64,000 nt of DNA from Coriolopsis trogii (taxonomy: Eukaryota; Basidiomycota; Agaricomycetes; Polyporales; Polyporaceae). This document shows, one piece after another, positions 48,696 to 60,826 of the stretch. Position 1 is the first letter of the stretch, and each line of letters starts with the position of its first letter. The notes under the pieces are model-generated. The model was not told the origin of the DNA and ran no database searches. It worked only from the letters and a program-made list of their open reading frames with translations. The stretch covers positions 558,001 through 622,000 of the forward strand of contig JAHYIO010000037.1 of the NCBI GenBank assembly GCA_020543525.1, written 5' to 3'. Both the position numbers and the translations under genes were made by a program.

Positions 48696-50634
48696 ATGTC
48701 CGTGCCCGCAGAGACGATATCGGTAGCCTCCCCGGCCGACTTCCATGTCCACCTCCGCCAAGGCGAGCTCGCCGAAGTCGTCACCAAACATGTCCGTCAA
48801 GGCGGATTCTCCCTCGCCTATGTCATGGCACGTCTTCCTCTGGCACTCCAGATGGCTCCGTCTCATCGCCGCCCTGCCGTCCATCGTAGCCCAACCTCAA
48901 GCCGCCCATTACGAACACCGAGCAGGCGTTGCTCTATCGCGCACAGCTGCAAGCGATCGATCCGGGCGTCGAGTATCTCATGACGCTCTACCTCTCCCCG
49001 GAGCTTACTCCGGAAGAAATCCACAAAGCCGCTCGTGCTGGGATCGTAGGTGAGCCATCCTCGTCTTTGACCGGGTTTCCCGAGCCTTCGGTTCTGTTGT
49101 TCAACGTTCGATGGCGAGCATTACCTGCCTCCGCGCACTCTTCTCTGCCGCTGGCAGACGCACGGATCGAACGCCGTCCAGAGTCTGACCCGTCCTATGC
49201 GCATCAGTCACTTGTGCAGATACATCGCTAGTAAGGTTCGTCACTGTCCGATGGTGCCCCTGCGTGGCAAGGTACTCGGATAAAAGGTGGTCGCGCACAG
49301 CGGAATTGATCCTTTGAGAGCACCACAGCGGAGGACCGGCCCGTCAGTAGTGCTGTGGTGAAGGCATGCACCTCACGTCGTGGCGTATTGTACGCCTTTG
49401 AGATGGTCGTACGGACATGGGTTGGTGGAGCGCTAGTCGCGGTCTTAGTTTGCTACGCGATGTCTGACAACAGTGGTTATATTACGGGATTACTCTGCGC
49501 CGTCAGTTTGTCTCGTAAACGGCGATCAAACTTTATGAGGCTGGTCTGCACATTTGCGGGACAAGTAGTCTATGTCGGTATCAGAAGCGAGCTGAATATC
49601 ATAGCTTGCGGGCCGCCTGGCGATGACTTATTCGGGCCCCACTTTTGCTCAGGGTAATGCACACGTTATGGATGCTATATTCCGCGTTGACGAATGAGAG
49701 CCTTCAGACTTATCAAACCTGTCACCATTGCCCTTTGTGTGATCCTCATTGAACCGTGACTGATCATGTGCGACTTTAGGCGTGAAATCGTACCCGCGTG
49801 GGGTGACGACTAACTCGGACGGCGGCATCGAATCTTATGAAGCCTACTATCCTGTCTTCGCCGCAATGGAAGATGCAGGTATGGTGTTGAATCTCCACGG
49901 AGAAGTGCCGTCCTCGGCGGTGACGAACACCTGCGTGCTGAACGCCGAGCCTGCCTTCCTGCCGCATCTCCGGAAGCTGCACGCGCAGTTCCCAAGGCTG
50001 CGTATCGTGCTCGAACACGCCACGACGCGCGCGGCTGTTGAGTGCGTCAAGAGCCTCGGGGACACGGTGGCCTGCACGATCACCGCGCACCATCTGGCGC
50101 TGACGGTGGACGACTGGGCGGGACAGTCGTGGCACTTCTGTAAGCCGGTGGCCAAGTATCCTGACGACAGGCAGGCGCTGCAGGACGTGGTGAGAGAAGG
50201 TGCAGTCCGGGCTCTCAATGTTGGACTCGGCAGGGATGGGATCGCGTCTGACGTCTCCCTCGTCCCTTTTCTCTTGTTCCCTAGGGCATCCCCGGTTCTT
50301 CCTCGGCTCCGACTCTGCCCCACACCCGTATGAGACAAAGTCGAGCGCGAGCCCGGCGCAGCCGTGCGCCGCGGGAGTGTACACTTCGCCCATCCTGCTG
50401 CCCCTCACGGCGCACCTGCTGGAGTCGTTTGGGGCGCTGGATAAGCTGGAGGGGTTCGTGAGCGGGCATGGAAGGACGTTTTACGGGCGTCCGGTTTCGG
50501 AAGGGGACAGGCCTGCAGTGCTCCGGCGGGCGTCGAAGAAAGTGGTAGGGATCGAGGGATATGGGAGCGGGACGACGCATGTGGTGCCGTTCTGGGCGGG
50601 CAAGGAAATTGGGTGGGAGCTCGTGGAGGGCTAG
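48696..50634 (+). CDS. URA4: dihydroorotase
   Basis: Third enzyme of pyrimidine synthesis, cyclising carbamoyl aspartate to dihydroorotate. ATG 48696 gives MSVPAETISVASPADFHVHL, whose HVH binds zinc, RQGELAEVVTKHVRQGGFSL, and AYVM / PNLKPPITNTEQALLYRAQL across an intron with a GC donor (48828) and AG acceptor (48889). Then LYLSPELTPEEIHKAARAGI, and after a 730-nt intron VKSYPRGVTTNSDGGIESYE with the carboxylated lysine, VLNLHGEVPSS, LRIVLEHATTRAAVECVKSL, TITAHHLALTVDDWAGQSWH, FCKPVAKYPDDRQALQDVV, then HPRFFLGSDSAPHPYETKSS with the catalytic Asp, GVYTSPILLPLTAHLLESFG, and the end KEIGWELVEG at 50634. All metal ligands are present. Confidence 0.94.
49050..49779 (+). other. unusually long intron in URA4 (730 nt)
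   Basis: Donor GTGAGC at 49050, acceptor TTTAG at 49779. Joining the flanks gives AGIVG then VKSYPRG, in frame. Inside is a perfect 9-bp stem, CACCACAGC (49321-49329) with GCTGTGGTG (49352-49360). An internal open frame of 100 codons has no recognisable motif. Confidence 0.8.
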
Positions 50635-51491
50635 GAGGAGTGGAGAAACGTCTGGGAAGGGCAGTAACTCGTGTATATGGCGTGCGAATGGGTGACAACA
50701 GGCGTGCACTGAAATGACAGGAGAGTTGCTAGCCCGGAGCGACCGTCGCTCAGAGTCGCTTCTGCGATGGGACCGGTCACTAGGCCCGTCGTCGGGTCAG
50801 ACGAATACACGGTGGTCGTAAAACACGATATGTGGATGGTGTATTGACTTGAATGGTGGCTACGAAAATTGTGAGGGGTGCATTAACCAGTCCGAATGAC
50901 TAGGGGCGGAGTTAGGCGCGCGAGGAGATTAGGTGCACGATCGGGAGATCTGCGCCCGATCGAGAGAAGGAGCACGTGGCTGAAAGTGTCGATTGAGGCA
51001 CGATGATCTGCGACTCTTGGACGACCATTTCAGCCCTGCCCTCCCCCCTCCCCCTCCTCCCTCTCCCCTGCTTGTCTGCGCCCGCGCCATCCAATGTCTC
51101 CTGCCTGCTTGGCACGTGCTGCAAGATGCTGACCACAGCAAACGGAGAGACCGGGGAGGAAAGCAGGAGCGGCCTAGATGGGAAGAGCAGGGGCAGTTCC
51201 GAGGAAAGGCGGGCGGGAGGGGATCGGAGGGAGGAGGGGCATGAGGCAGCGAGGGCGGGTGGGAATCGCGCACAGGAGGAGGAGAGGTCTCCGTTAGGAA
51301 CTCTGGACGAGGGCGCGCATCGCGTCCGCCCTCGACCGTCTCCCACTCCCGTCTCTCGAGATCGCCCTCGGCCGCCTGCCCGAGCACGATCCCCAGCCCA
51401 TCACGCCAACGATGCTACTTGTACCTCCGCCTCTCCCTCCCAGCCTAGTCTTTCGCCCACCTCTCCTCCACTTAACCATCCTCACCCACGC
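50635..51491. other. intergenic, promoter of LON/RING gene
   Basis: GC-rich and pyrimidine-rich from 51030 on. The frame that later encodes the LON/RING protein is open from 51003, but its upstream part is low-complexity Ser/Pro/Arg and unlikely to be translated. Confidence 0.45.
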
Positions 51492-54400
51492 ATGCTGCCC
51501 ATCTCCCTCCTCCCCATCCTCTACTGCCCCCTCTGCTCCCCGCCCGCTGTCCTCCGCGCGCCCGTAACTCTCCGCTGTGGTCACTCCTTCTGCGCCTCCC
51601 ACCTCTGCCCACAAAATGCGTCCTCGTCCTCGTTTTCAAGGGCTTCTGTGCCCCCTGCTCTCCCTCAGTGCCCCCTTCCCACATGCTCTTCGTCCGTCCG
51701 CTCTCCTCATGCTTTCTCTCAAGCGCCGCCCGTTGACGTCACCACGAATAAGATTATCGACTTGCTCGTAAACGCCTCTCGGCTACCAAACTCACCTTCG
51801 CCACCGCCATCCTTCCACGACGACCCAGACGATTGCACGGACACGGAATACGACGTCGACTCTGACTCCGATCTAGAGTACCTCCCGCTTCCCCCAACCA
51901 ACCCAGCGTCTCTCTCTCCACCTACGGAAGACTCCGATCGAGCATGCCTCATCCCTCGCGCGTCATCCCCGCCCCTTTCGCATCACCATCGTTCCCGTTC
52001 TCCGTCGACGTCGAGTCCGCAGCTTCGCCCCCGCAAACGCCGTAGGCGACAACACCGGCGAAATTCACCTCCCCAGCCCCGCGGCAGGTCGCATCGCAGT
52101 GACCATGACCGCCACGCACTCTTCGAGAAGGAACTGCTCTCTGAGCTGACCTGTGAGATCTGTTTCGGGCTCTATTGGCAACCTGTTACGACACCATGCC
52201 AGCATGTGAGTCCCACTATCCGTTTAGCTCATTTCAACGTCATTCCTTCCTCCCCTCCCCCCAATGCCCGCCATTGCTCTCGCCTAGTCCATACAAACTG
52301 TCAAGGTCGTGGCGACCGGGAGCCTTGCGAACTGCTACCGCAGACAGCATGCGCGGGGTTCCAGGCCGCCAGCACTGCCCGTGCGATGCTGCCGGACGCA
52401 GCGTCAGCGTGGTTACTCGACGCTCGCGATCAGGCGCGGGCTCATGCTTAATGTATCGCTGCTCGGTCGCGAAGAATGATCGAGCGTGTTTGCGAACAAG
52501 CGCTCGATTCGGATACCCCTCCACAGCGCGGGTCAACCTTGGCCCCTGTCGGGCTTGCCAAAAGGCGCAGGAGGCGGGCGCAGTCTGGATGTCGGCCGCT
52601 GTTGGACCCCGACCTCTGATCGATGCGTGTAGAATGATCGGTTGCGGTGGGAGGTGGGATCTGCATCCGCGAGTGATATTGGCTATAAGTAGTGAGCGCA
52701 TGTATTTTCAACCAACCCTCCCCTGTGGTTGGTTCTGGGCATTGGTTGCTTTTTTAACCACAAGCACCGTTTCAGTGAACTAATCCTTGCTTGCAGACAT
52801 TTTGCAGCCGCTGTCTGTTTCGTTCTCTCGACCACGGACAGAACTGTCCGCTCTGCAGGCAGACGCTCCCGGGGTACGACTATTTTCAACAACATCCTAA
52901 CAACAAGGTCATTTTGGCTATCAGTGCGTTCTTCATTATTTGCGAGGTTGTGCCAATTCTTTGACCTCCACCTCCACTCAGTAATTGAAGCTTTCCCCGA
53001 TGCCTACGCAGAGCGGGGCGCCGCGGTGGAGGCCGAGGAGCGCGATGCGCTACTGGATACCCCTGTGTTTGTGTGCCAATTAAGCTTCCCTGGCATGCCG
53101 ACCATGCTACATTTCTTTGAACCGAGGTATGTACTGGCCCGGCAGAGCTCCGACCTTAGCATGCTGAGCGTATTTGTTAGGTATCGCCTAATGCTCCGGC
53201 GCTGTCTCGAATCGCCGTCTCGCTGCTTCGGTATGATCCCTCCCCCACGCGCGGCACCTTCGATATCGTCGAATGGGCGGTCGAGCACGGGGAACGAGTA
53301 CGGCACGATGCTGTACATCCGGAACGTGCAGATGCTTCCCGACGGGCGGAGTCTGGTCGAGTGTTGGGGCACCTGGCGCTTCCGTATCATGGAACGCGGC
53401 ATGCGGGACGGGTACATGGTCGCACGGGTGGAGCGGATCGAGGACTATGAGGAAGAACTCGATCCAAATGCGGCAACTCCCGTTGAGGAACCACTGCAGG
53501 CGAACAGCGGACAGGTCGCGGAGACAACCATCGCGATGGGCGCCCCCGGACGCGCAAGTCGACGCCGAAGCGAGGCCCAGAGCACCGCGGACAGCCGCGC
53601 GGAAGCCGAACGCGCAGGCGACCAGCTCGAAGAGGCGGTCAGGGCAGAGCTTGGTGACGTCTTCATGCCCGTCGTCGTCCGTCACGACGGCCCGACGCCC
53701 GTCGCGTCGAGCTCGACCTCGTCTGGACCGCTCTCCTCCTCTCCACCGCGATCCACTGCGGCGGCGCGCGCGATCGAGCCCCTGCCATCGTCGTCCGCGG
53801 CCACCGGTGATCGCAACGTGCAGAGGCCGCAGCAAGACCCGTCGTCTATATCGTCCACGCCCACAGAGGAGAAGCGGCAACGGGCGGACAGGGTGGGCGG
53901 AGAAGCTGCACCGCGCCGCGCACCGACGAACGCGGAACTGATGGCCAAGTGCCATGCGTTCATCGAGCAGACGCGGCAGGGCACGCCGTGGGTCGTGCAG
54001 CACCTGCACAACAACTACGTCCCGATGCCGAGCGACCCGGCGAGCTTCAGCTTCTGGATGGCGCTGGTGAGTGCATCTGACTTGTGCTGCCGCTGCTGCA
54101 GCTGCAGCTAGATGCTAGAGTGACGGCTCGCTGACGATCGGCTCATCTGACCCTGTAGCTCCTACCTATCGACGAGCACGAGAAGGCGAAGCTCCTGCCT
54201 ATCCGCTCCCCGCGTCTCCGCCTGCGTCTCGTCGTGCACTGGATCGAGCAGCTCAACAGCCAATGGTGAGTCGTCGCTTCGTTACACTTTTTCTCCTCTG
54301 CCACATGCCCATGCTCCGTATCCCTCCTTCGCTCCTCTGTTGTTGTCTCGGTCCTGGTTCTGGCTCGATTTGACCGTCGTTTCTCTCTGTTCAAGGGCCC

Positions 54401-54609
54401 ATGCTTACGCCCATGCGTCTGCTTTGCAGGTGGTTCTCTGGCGGGTGCGTTATTTCCTGATGCTGCCCCGCGGGGTGCGGATCTGGGTCATGTTCTTCGC
54501 ATACGCCGCGCTGCTCGCCGCGGTCTACCTCGGGCAGTCGGTGTCCGATCGTGTCAACGGTCCGGTGGTGGAAGGAAGTGCTGGAAGTGGAAGTGGTGGA
54601 GAGCTGTAG
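51492..54609 (+). CDS. two-RING protein with LON substrate-binding domain (LONRF-like ubiquitin ligase)
   Basis: Probable E3 ubiquitin ligase. From ATG 51492: MLPISLLPILYCPLCSPPAV, then LRCGHSFCASHLCP and QCPLPTC form RING 1. A Pro/Ser/Asp-rich linker with a nuclear-type basic cluster (RPRKRRRRQHR) follows. RING 2 is split by a 591-nt intron: LTCEICFGLYWQPVTTPCQH, then TFCSRCLFRSLDHGQNCPLC. The LON domain starts after an intron at FPDAYAERGAAVEAEERDAL, LDTPVFVCQLSFPGMPTMLH, FFEPR / YRLMLRRCLESPSRCFGMIP, EYGTMLYIRNVQMLPDGRSL, VECWGTWRFRIMERGMRDGY and MVARVERIEDYEEE. The end reads RLRLRLVVHWIEQLNSQ. Two acceptors then compete: one at about 54428 gives WWFSGGCVIS and a stop at 54460; the other at about 54395 gives a frame with helix VMFFAYAALLAAVYLG and stop at 54609. 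Confidence 0.87.
52206..52796 (+). other. unusually long intron splitting RING 2 (591 nt)
   Basis: Donor GTGAGT at 52206, acceptor TTGCAG at 52796. The join CQH then TFCSRC restores the second RING in frame. Inside near 52710 is an inverted repeat, CCAACC with GGTTGG. No coding motif seen in the intron. Confidence 0.8.
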
Positions 54610-55415
54610 CGCGGTGGTGCATACGTGGACGGATCCACGACGCGGGTTTCCTCCCTTCCTTTCAATTGACTCTTTCTCTCTCTTTTCGGATGTTCTCCTT
54701 GTATACAGACTAACCGGGTGTAGCTATCTTTGCGTTACTGTCGATGCATCAATACGTTCCGTTTCCTGTCACGTCCTCGCTGTTGCGTCTATCTCCATAT
54801 TACTTGCCCGCTCCCGCTGTTTCTGCATAACTACCTAATGTGCATCGCATCGTCCATCCATTGATCTCGGAGTCGTTCGCTCAATTCCATGTGTATATAC
54901 ATGCGTTCTTCTGGAGAATACACGCTTTCGGAGGCAAGCACCGTGTGTCATGGATTTTGGAGTACATGGTCAGGGTCCCGGATCCCTAATAAGCTCACCT
55001 CAGGCTCGGGATTCAGCTGTTGGCGGAGAGAAGAATCACTGAGGGAGACATAAACCTCAGAACACGTGCAGAGTCGTTCATGAGACATCACCGGTAGCGA
55101 TACTACTACACAGTCCAAGTAGATTCTAGCTGATTCTTCGCGACCAAACAACTTCACTGCAGCCTACAACACGTTCCGCAAGACATGCTGAGCATGACCT
55201 CCGCCTCCTCCTTATCCGGCCCATCCGACCCTTGTGCACGGCTGCGGTTTCCCAAAAATGGTGAGACGTTACTTGTTGGACTGCATAACTCATACACCCG
55301 CGACCCCCGCCGATAGCTTACAGAGCAGCGACGTTCATCGTCGGCCAGGTGCTGCGTTAACGCGTTATGTGTGGTGAGTATGTGATCCAGGAGGCGAGGC
55401 AGCGGCAAATACTCA
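54610..55415. other. tail-to-tail 3' flanks
   Basis: About 800 bp between the LON/RING gene and G6PD. A minus-strand frame of 111 codons (55154-55489) overlaps the G6PD last exon out of frame and is not credible. Nothing else seen. Confidence 0.5.
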
Positions 55416-57338
55416 CTATTCCGGGACCGTCCGCTTGTAGCCGTACTTCCCAATGAAGGACTCGAGTTCTTTAGGACCACGAGAGCCATATGGGTATGGT
55501 ACGGGCTTTGGAGCGGGACCGCTCCGGCCCTCTATCCAGTGGAGGATGGGGGTGAAGATCTAGATGCCAAGTAGGTGAGATAGGACATCGATGCGTATAG
55601 CACCACGAATATCGTACCCTCCACGCAACGTCAAGCTCGTCGTCACGAACAAAGTTGGAATGGTCACCACGAAGGGCGTCGAGGATGAGGGCCTCATACG
55701 CCTCGGGGATCTTAGCGTCAGTGAAACGGCGCTTGTACGTGAGGTCCATCTCCGTCGGGATCGCGCGCGTGTTCAGACCAGGGGTCTTCGTGTTCAGCTT
55801 CAGGTAAACCGCCTCAGACGGTTGGATGCGGATGACAAGCTCGTTACGTGAGATATCCTTGAAGATACCCTGCGTGACGTCCTTGAACTGGATCCGGACC
55901 TCCACCTTTGCCTCGTTGAGAGCTGATTGATGGGATTTGAATCGAGATATGCGTCAGCTTGCTGCGTGAGAAGAGCAAGGCGCGCGGTGGCACCCACCTT
56001 TGCCGGCCTTGAGAATGAAGGGGACGCCCTCCCACCGAGGGTTGTGAATCCAGAGCGTGGTGGCAGCGAATGTTGGGCACACGGAGTTGGGTGGGACGGT
56101 GTCGTCATCGAGATAGCCGGGCTTTCCATTAGCCGCAACATACTGGCCGAGGAGCGTGTCGTTGCGTTCAATAGGTGGGATGGCACGAAGCACCTTGACC
56201 TACAGAGATGCATACATGAGCTCACACGTGCATGACGGATAAGCGAGAAGAAACTCACCTTCTCGTCGCGAATGTCCTCGGCCGAGAACGAGACGGGGCG
56301 CTCCATAGTGATAATACTCAGAACCTGGAGCAAGTCTGGACAGAAGGTTCCATGAGTCATCGCCTTTCTCACCCGGTCGGACATGGCGACCGCAGATCAC
56401 AATAGGCTGAAAGACAGTGTGAAACTCACGGTTCTGCAAAATATCACGGATGATACCGAACTCATCGAAGTACCCGCCACGGCCCTCGGTTCCAAAGGGC
56501 TCTTTGAACGTGATCTGGACGTTGCTGATCGAGTTCTTGTCCCAAGCGGCGTTCATGGCGATGTTGGCAAAACGGAGGACGAGAATGTTCTTGACCATCT
56601 CTTTCCCGAGGTAGTGATCGATACGGAACGTTTCATCCTCAGTCCAGTGCTGCTTGAGGGAGCCAAGGAGGACACGGCAGGACTCAAGGTCCTTCCCGAA
56701 CGGCTTTTCGACGATGATACGGTTCTTGCCGCTCGTGGAGTAGCACTGCTCCTTGAGGTGCTGGGCGACGGGGATGAAGACGCTAGGCGGGAGTGCGAAG
56801 TAGAAGAGACGATTGCGCTCCTTGCTCTGGTACTTGGACTCGATGTCCTCGAGGTACTTGTTGAGGTTCTCGAACGAGGGCCCGTCCTCGTAGCCGCCAG
56901 AGACGTAGGTGGAGAAGCTCTTGAACTCTGCGATCTTGGCCTGACCGTCCTGGTCGTCATCGGCGACCTTGAGGTAGGAGGTGATGCGCTTGTGGTACTC
57001 TGCGAGGTCCATCTTTGTGCGAGCATAGCCTACGATTTTGACATCGCGGGGCAAGAAGCCCATGCGGTAGAGGCCGAAGAGGGCGGGGTACGTCTGGGCG
57101 AGGGCATTAGCGGAGGATCGTCGGGCAGATTAGAGATAGACTCGTACTTTCTTCTTTGCAAGGTCGCCGGAAGCACCGAGGACTGCGCATAGAAGGACGC
57201 GTTAGTCGAGACGGGTCGGGGGCGGTAGCTGGATGGGCACGCACCGACGATGACGGTGTTATCCTTGAGGGCATCGTGTGCAGACTCCATCGAAGGGATG
57301 GTGCCGGACATGGCACGGGGACGCCCAGTGGTGGCCAT
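55416..57338 (-). CDS. ZWF1: glucose-6-phosphate 1-dehydrogenase
   Basis: First enzyme of the oxidative pentose phosphate pathway, producing cytosolic NADPH. ATG 57338 gives [32 protein letters not shown], then after an intron [11 protein letters not shown] (NADP-binding), [100 protein letters not shown] (catalytic His and Lys), [100 protein letters not shown] and [13 protein letters not shown], stop at 55416. An in-frame ATG further up (57491) would add about 51 residues and is less likely. Divergent from THOC5 over 314 bp. Confidence 0.95.
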
Positions 57339-57652
57339 TGTATGCTCTTGGATGATCTGGGGGAAGGGTGAGATGGTGGTGGTTGGGAGACGAGGACGGA
57401 GGGAAGGCGCACCTGGGATGATGGAGGCTTGCTGGAGACTGCGAACGCGTACGTGCGCAGGACGGAGCCGGGGACTGTGCTGAACGAGCAACTCTCATCT
57501 CGTCTTCTCCGATGATGCAACTCTGATTCCCTCGTAATCGTCCCCGGCCCGACCCTCCCCGCGCTCCCATTGGCCCGCGCCCGCGCTCGCCGTCCAGCTC
57601 GCGTCCAGCACAGTCGCACCCACGCTCACCTCCTCTCTCATCCTCCTCGCAC

Positions 57653-58481
57653 ATGACCGCCATGTCTCTCACACACGACGACCTCCTCCCGCCCAATCCT
57701 GACTCGGAGCTCGACGCCCTGCGCGACCTCGTCTCCTCTGTCTATCTCAACCACGACCCGTCCGTCGTCCAGATACGCGCAGGCGCCCTCTTTGCCCGTC
57801 TCAAGGCCCTCAATCGCGCCGCGAACCATGCTACACGCGCGCACAAGCAGGCCACCGCGGACGCGCGACATGAGATGGACCAGACTTATCTCGGTCTACA
57901 AAACCTCCTGTACGAGAAGAGGCACCTCGAGCGCGAGATAGAAAAGTGTCGCCAATTCGCGTACGTGAACCTCACTTCGTCTGGCATCGAGCGTGATGAC
58001 CTTACATTCGGAGCCCTGTGTAGCTCTGTATATCAGGACGTTCCAGTTCACTCTATGGAAGAGTTCATGAAGGTTGCGCCCGAGGAAGCCCGTACAGAAG
58101 ACGTACTCGCAGATGACCACCAGCTGATGCTAAACCGGTTGAGCTTCGAGCTTTCAGAACGACAACGGTACGTCTCCTCACTTTTTCTTCGTGAGATATC
58201 CGCTAGAACGCGACACAGGCTCGATCTAAGACGCAAAGAGCTCATACGAGAGAAGGAGGCAATGCTGAAAGAGGGCAAGGCGATTGCCGCCACATTGGAG
58301 AGTGTCAAGACCCACATCGACACGCTCATGAAGGTAATGTCGTCCGCCATCACGTACAGGGCGCATACCCGCTCACCTCCATTGTGACACACAGACTGCT
58401 ACCGAGGTGCAGAAGAAGGTACACGACCTCACACAGCCCAAAGCCGTTACCGAACAGCCGTCCTCGTCCACACCCAGCTGA
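57653..58481 (+). CDS. THOC5: THO complex subunit 5
   Basis: Component of the THO/TREX complex linking transcription with mRNA export. ATG 57653 or 57662 (MSLTHDDLLPPNPDSELDAL) leads into a helical region with RLKALNRAANHATRAHKQAT, TYLGLQNLLYEKRHLEREIE and KCRQFA. An intron (about 57978-58020, GTACGT to TGTAG) joins to SVYQDVPVHSMEEFMKVAPE, a family hallmark. Then DHQLMLNRLSFELSERQR, intron, LDLRRKELIREKEAMLKEGK, intron, TATEVQKKVHDLTQPKAVTE and stop at 58481. The product of roughly 205 residues covers the conserved N-terminal coiled coil only, and is shorter than animal THOC5; short forms are usual in basidiomycetes as far as I recall. Confidence 0.88.
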
Positions 58482-58988
58482 GCGACACTTTGCCATGATC
58501 ATGCTGCCTCATCGCCATTCTAGGCGTTGTGAACCTACAGACGTCCCAGACGTTCCACGCAGGATCCCGAAAACATCCGAAGACGTTGCGATCTCTGTGA
58601 ACTGCTAGACGCATCACATGACATAGGTCAGATCGTACTTCTCTATATGTTCAGACGAAGGGATACGCCCGGAGAGAGGTCGTAGGGGATAGTGGAACGA
58701 TACGGTTGTATACAGACGACAGGAAGGCGATCTACACGAATACATGGATTATATTCCGGACAAGACGACAGGCGACGGGGATGAAGTGAGTTCTGTTGTT
58801 ACAAGGATATCAGGTACAGAACGCGCCAGCAATGGTGCGTATTACAACTGCAGAGGAATGGAGAGCAAGGCAAGACGAGGAGGTGGAGGTGGAGGTGGAT
58901 GGAGTGATGTATGTTATATATGAGAAGAAAGTCCAGGACGAGGATGATCCCTCGAGACGCGGGAGAGGCATATTCGGGATGGAGAAGC
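58482..58988. other. tail-to-tail 3' flanks
   Basis: About 500 bp between the stops of THOC5 and UBC8. Contains an imperfect GGAGGT tandem around 58880-58897. No gene. Confidence 0.5.
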
Positions 58989-59836
58989 TCACGATTCCAT
59001 GTGATCGTCGTCGCTGATGCTCCCAATGTCGCTCATCTCCTCGTCCTCTTCGTCCTCGTCCTTGTCCATCGCGGCGTCCGCAGCTTCCTTAGTCGCAAAC
59101 CGCTGGACATACTCCTTGACCTTGGCGTCGTATTCCTTCGGATGGCGCATGAGGAGTGCCGCCGCCTCACCATTCAGCGGGTCGTTGGGGTTCGGGTAGC
59201 GGAGCAACTGCGGCAGGAAGACCTCAAAGATGTTGATCATGTCTGTGGAACGAGTGGGGTATTCGATAAACAACATCCTATACGCGGTGGAAGGTAGACA
59301 TACCGAACATAGGTGACCATGTCTGGTTGATGACATCAAGACACACGGAGCCGCTCCTGTCAGGGGAGGGGGGATATCAGTGGCGAAGAGGTCATGGCAC
59401 ACGGGACGTACGCACAGTTCGTCGATGTTCGGATGGAAGATCTTGTTCATGAAACCAATGCTCGGTGACTTGAACGGATACTGGTCGGGGAGCTCGACGT
59501 GAATCTTCCACACGCCGCCGGCAAAGGGGGCTATAGTGGCACGGGTGCACGACAAAGCCAACAGTTCGGTCCGCAGCAGGACGTCATTCGCAGGTGCCAA
59601 CAACCGTCAGTTCTGGTGGTAGGGGAAGAAAGGAGAAGTGGACGTACTCTCTGCGGGCCCAAAGAAGCGGACATAGAACTCCTGCATGCTGTCGTTCACG
59701 AGGTTCACCTCGTAGTCGGACATCAGCCTGGTCGTCCCGACCGTCCCCGAGTCAGTCATGCGAGTGCTTGTTTCGCAGAAAGGGGGTAACATACAGCTTC
59801 ATGACGTCTGTCTCGATACGACGCTTGCTGGGAGAG
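58989..59836 (-). CDS. UBC8: ubiquitin-conjugating enzyme E2, UBC8/UBE2H type
   Basis: E2 enzyme; in yeast Ubc8 works with the GID ligase on gluconeogenic enzymes. Reading leftwards, the first visible exon (59836) gives [14 protein letters not shown], then [27 protein letters not shown] / [38 protein letters not shown], then [17 protein letters not shown] with the active-site Cys, [40 protein letters not shown] and an acidic tail [20 protein letters not shown] ending at 58989. Four short introns; all joins are in frame. The first codons (Met and Ser expected before SPSKRR) must lie in a small upstream exon that I could not fix; the ATG near 59907 does not splice in frame. The acidic tail is typical of this E2 class. 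Confidence 0.92.
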
Positions 59837-60826
59837 CTGTAGAGAATCAAACACCCATGTCAGTCTTCTCCGAGCACCATCCGAGGCCTGCACGCTATGG
59901 ATACTTATCATGATGACTCTGAGTACAAAGGTGTGTTGTTGGGCTGGCCTTGAGGAATCGAGAGTGCAAGAGGTTGTAGTCAAGATTCAAGAGAAGGCAA
60001 GACAGGGGCGAGTGCAATCCGGGAGGAGGGCTAGGAACGGAGAGCAGGTGGAAGATGGTTTGAGGGAAGTTGAGCGGTGGACGATCCGGACTTGTCTCAG
60101 CTCGCCCATCGCTACCCGGCGCGCCGTTCCCGAATGGTCGACCGCTGTGCCGGAATCACTCTCCTCGGCCAACGATCCTCTTGACCTCGACTGACGACCG
60201 TCTGAGCCAGGAGTCTCCTACGCACAATTCTGCGCCCCGCTGCACTCTTGCCGTCTTCCGTCTCGAGAATACGCTGGCCGCTCCTTGTTCCTAGGCGCAT
60301 CTCGGGCTATTGGACTGGATTCGGACTAGCTCTGGCACGAGGCGCGAATCCAAATGATCTGAACGGTGGATTTGCCTTCGACTTCGTGCACACCTGGCAG
60401 CTGGCAGGTATCGGTGAGACCGCGTTCAGAATCAGGAGCGAGTGCATGTGTAGCGTACGCGAGTCGACTGGAGCTCTCAGCTGTCTATCTACGCATATGC
60501 GCCAACCTATCTCCACCTACCTGAACTCGACGCTCCATCGATCGTCCCCATACTCCCCGACCCTCGCCTTTCGGACTAGGTTTGCCTCGTGTCTTGAGCT
60601 ATTCGCAGACGGAAGTGTCCTGACTAGCGCAACTGAAAGCAGCAAGTGGCATTCACCGCAAGGGTGTCTGTCTTTTCCCAATCTCCTAGTGGTGGCCATC
60701 CAACGATTCCCTCCATGCATATAGCACGCGCAACATAATTACACTGCGCCCCTGTGCTTACTATAGATATGCTCCAACATACCCCTCGCACAGCGGGAGC
60801 TTCTTGATTCTCAGGGGCTTGATGCA
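59837..60826. other. intergenic, 5' flank of UBC8
   Basis: About 1 kb without a recognised gene. Should contain the short first exon and promoter of UBC8, and the 3' flank of the tetraspan gene to the right. Short ORFs only. Confidence 0.45.

Noticed and set aside
51003..51491. Upstream extension of the LON/RING frame to ATG 51003
   Set aside because: The added sequence is low-complexity Ser/Pro/Arg, and the first RING starts a few residues after ATG 51492, as expected for a natural start.
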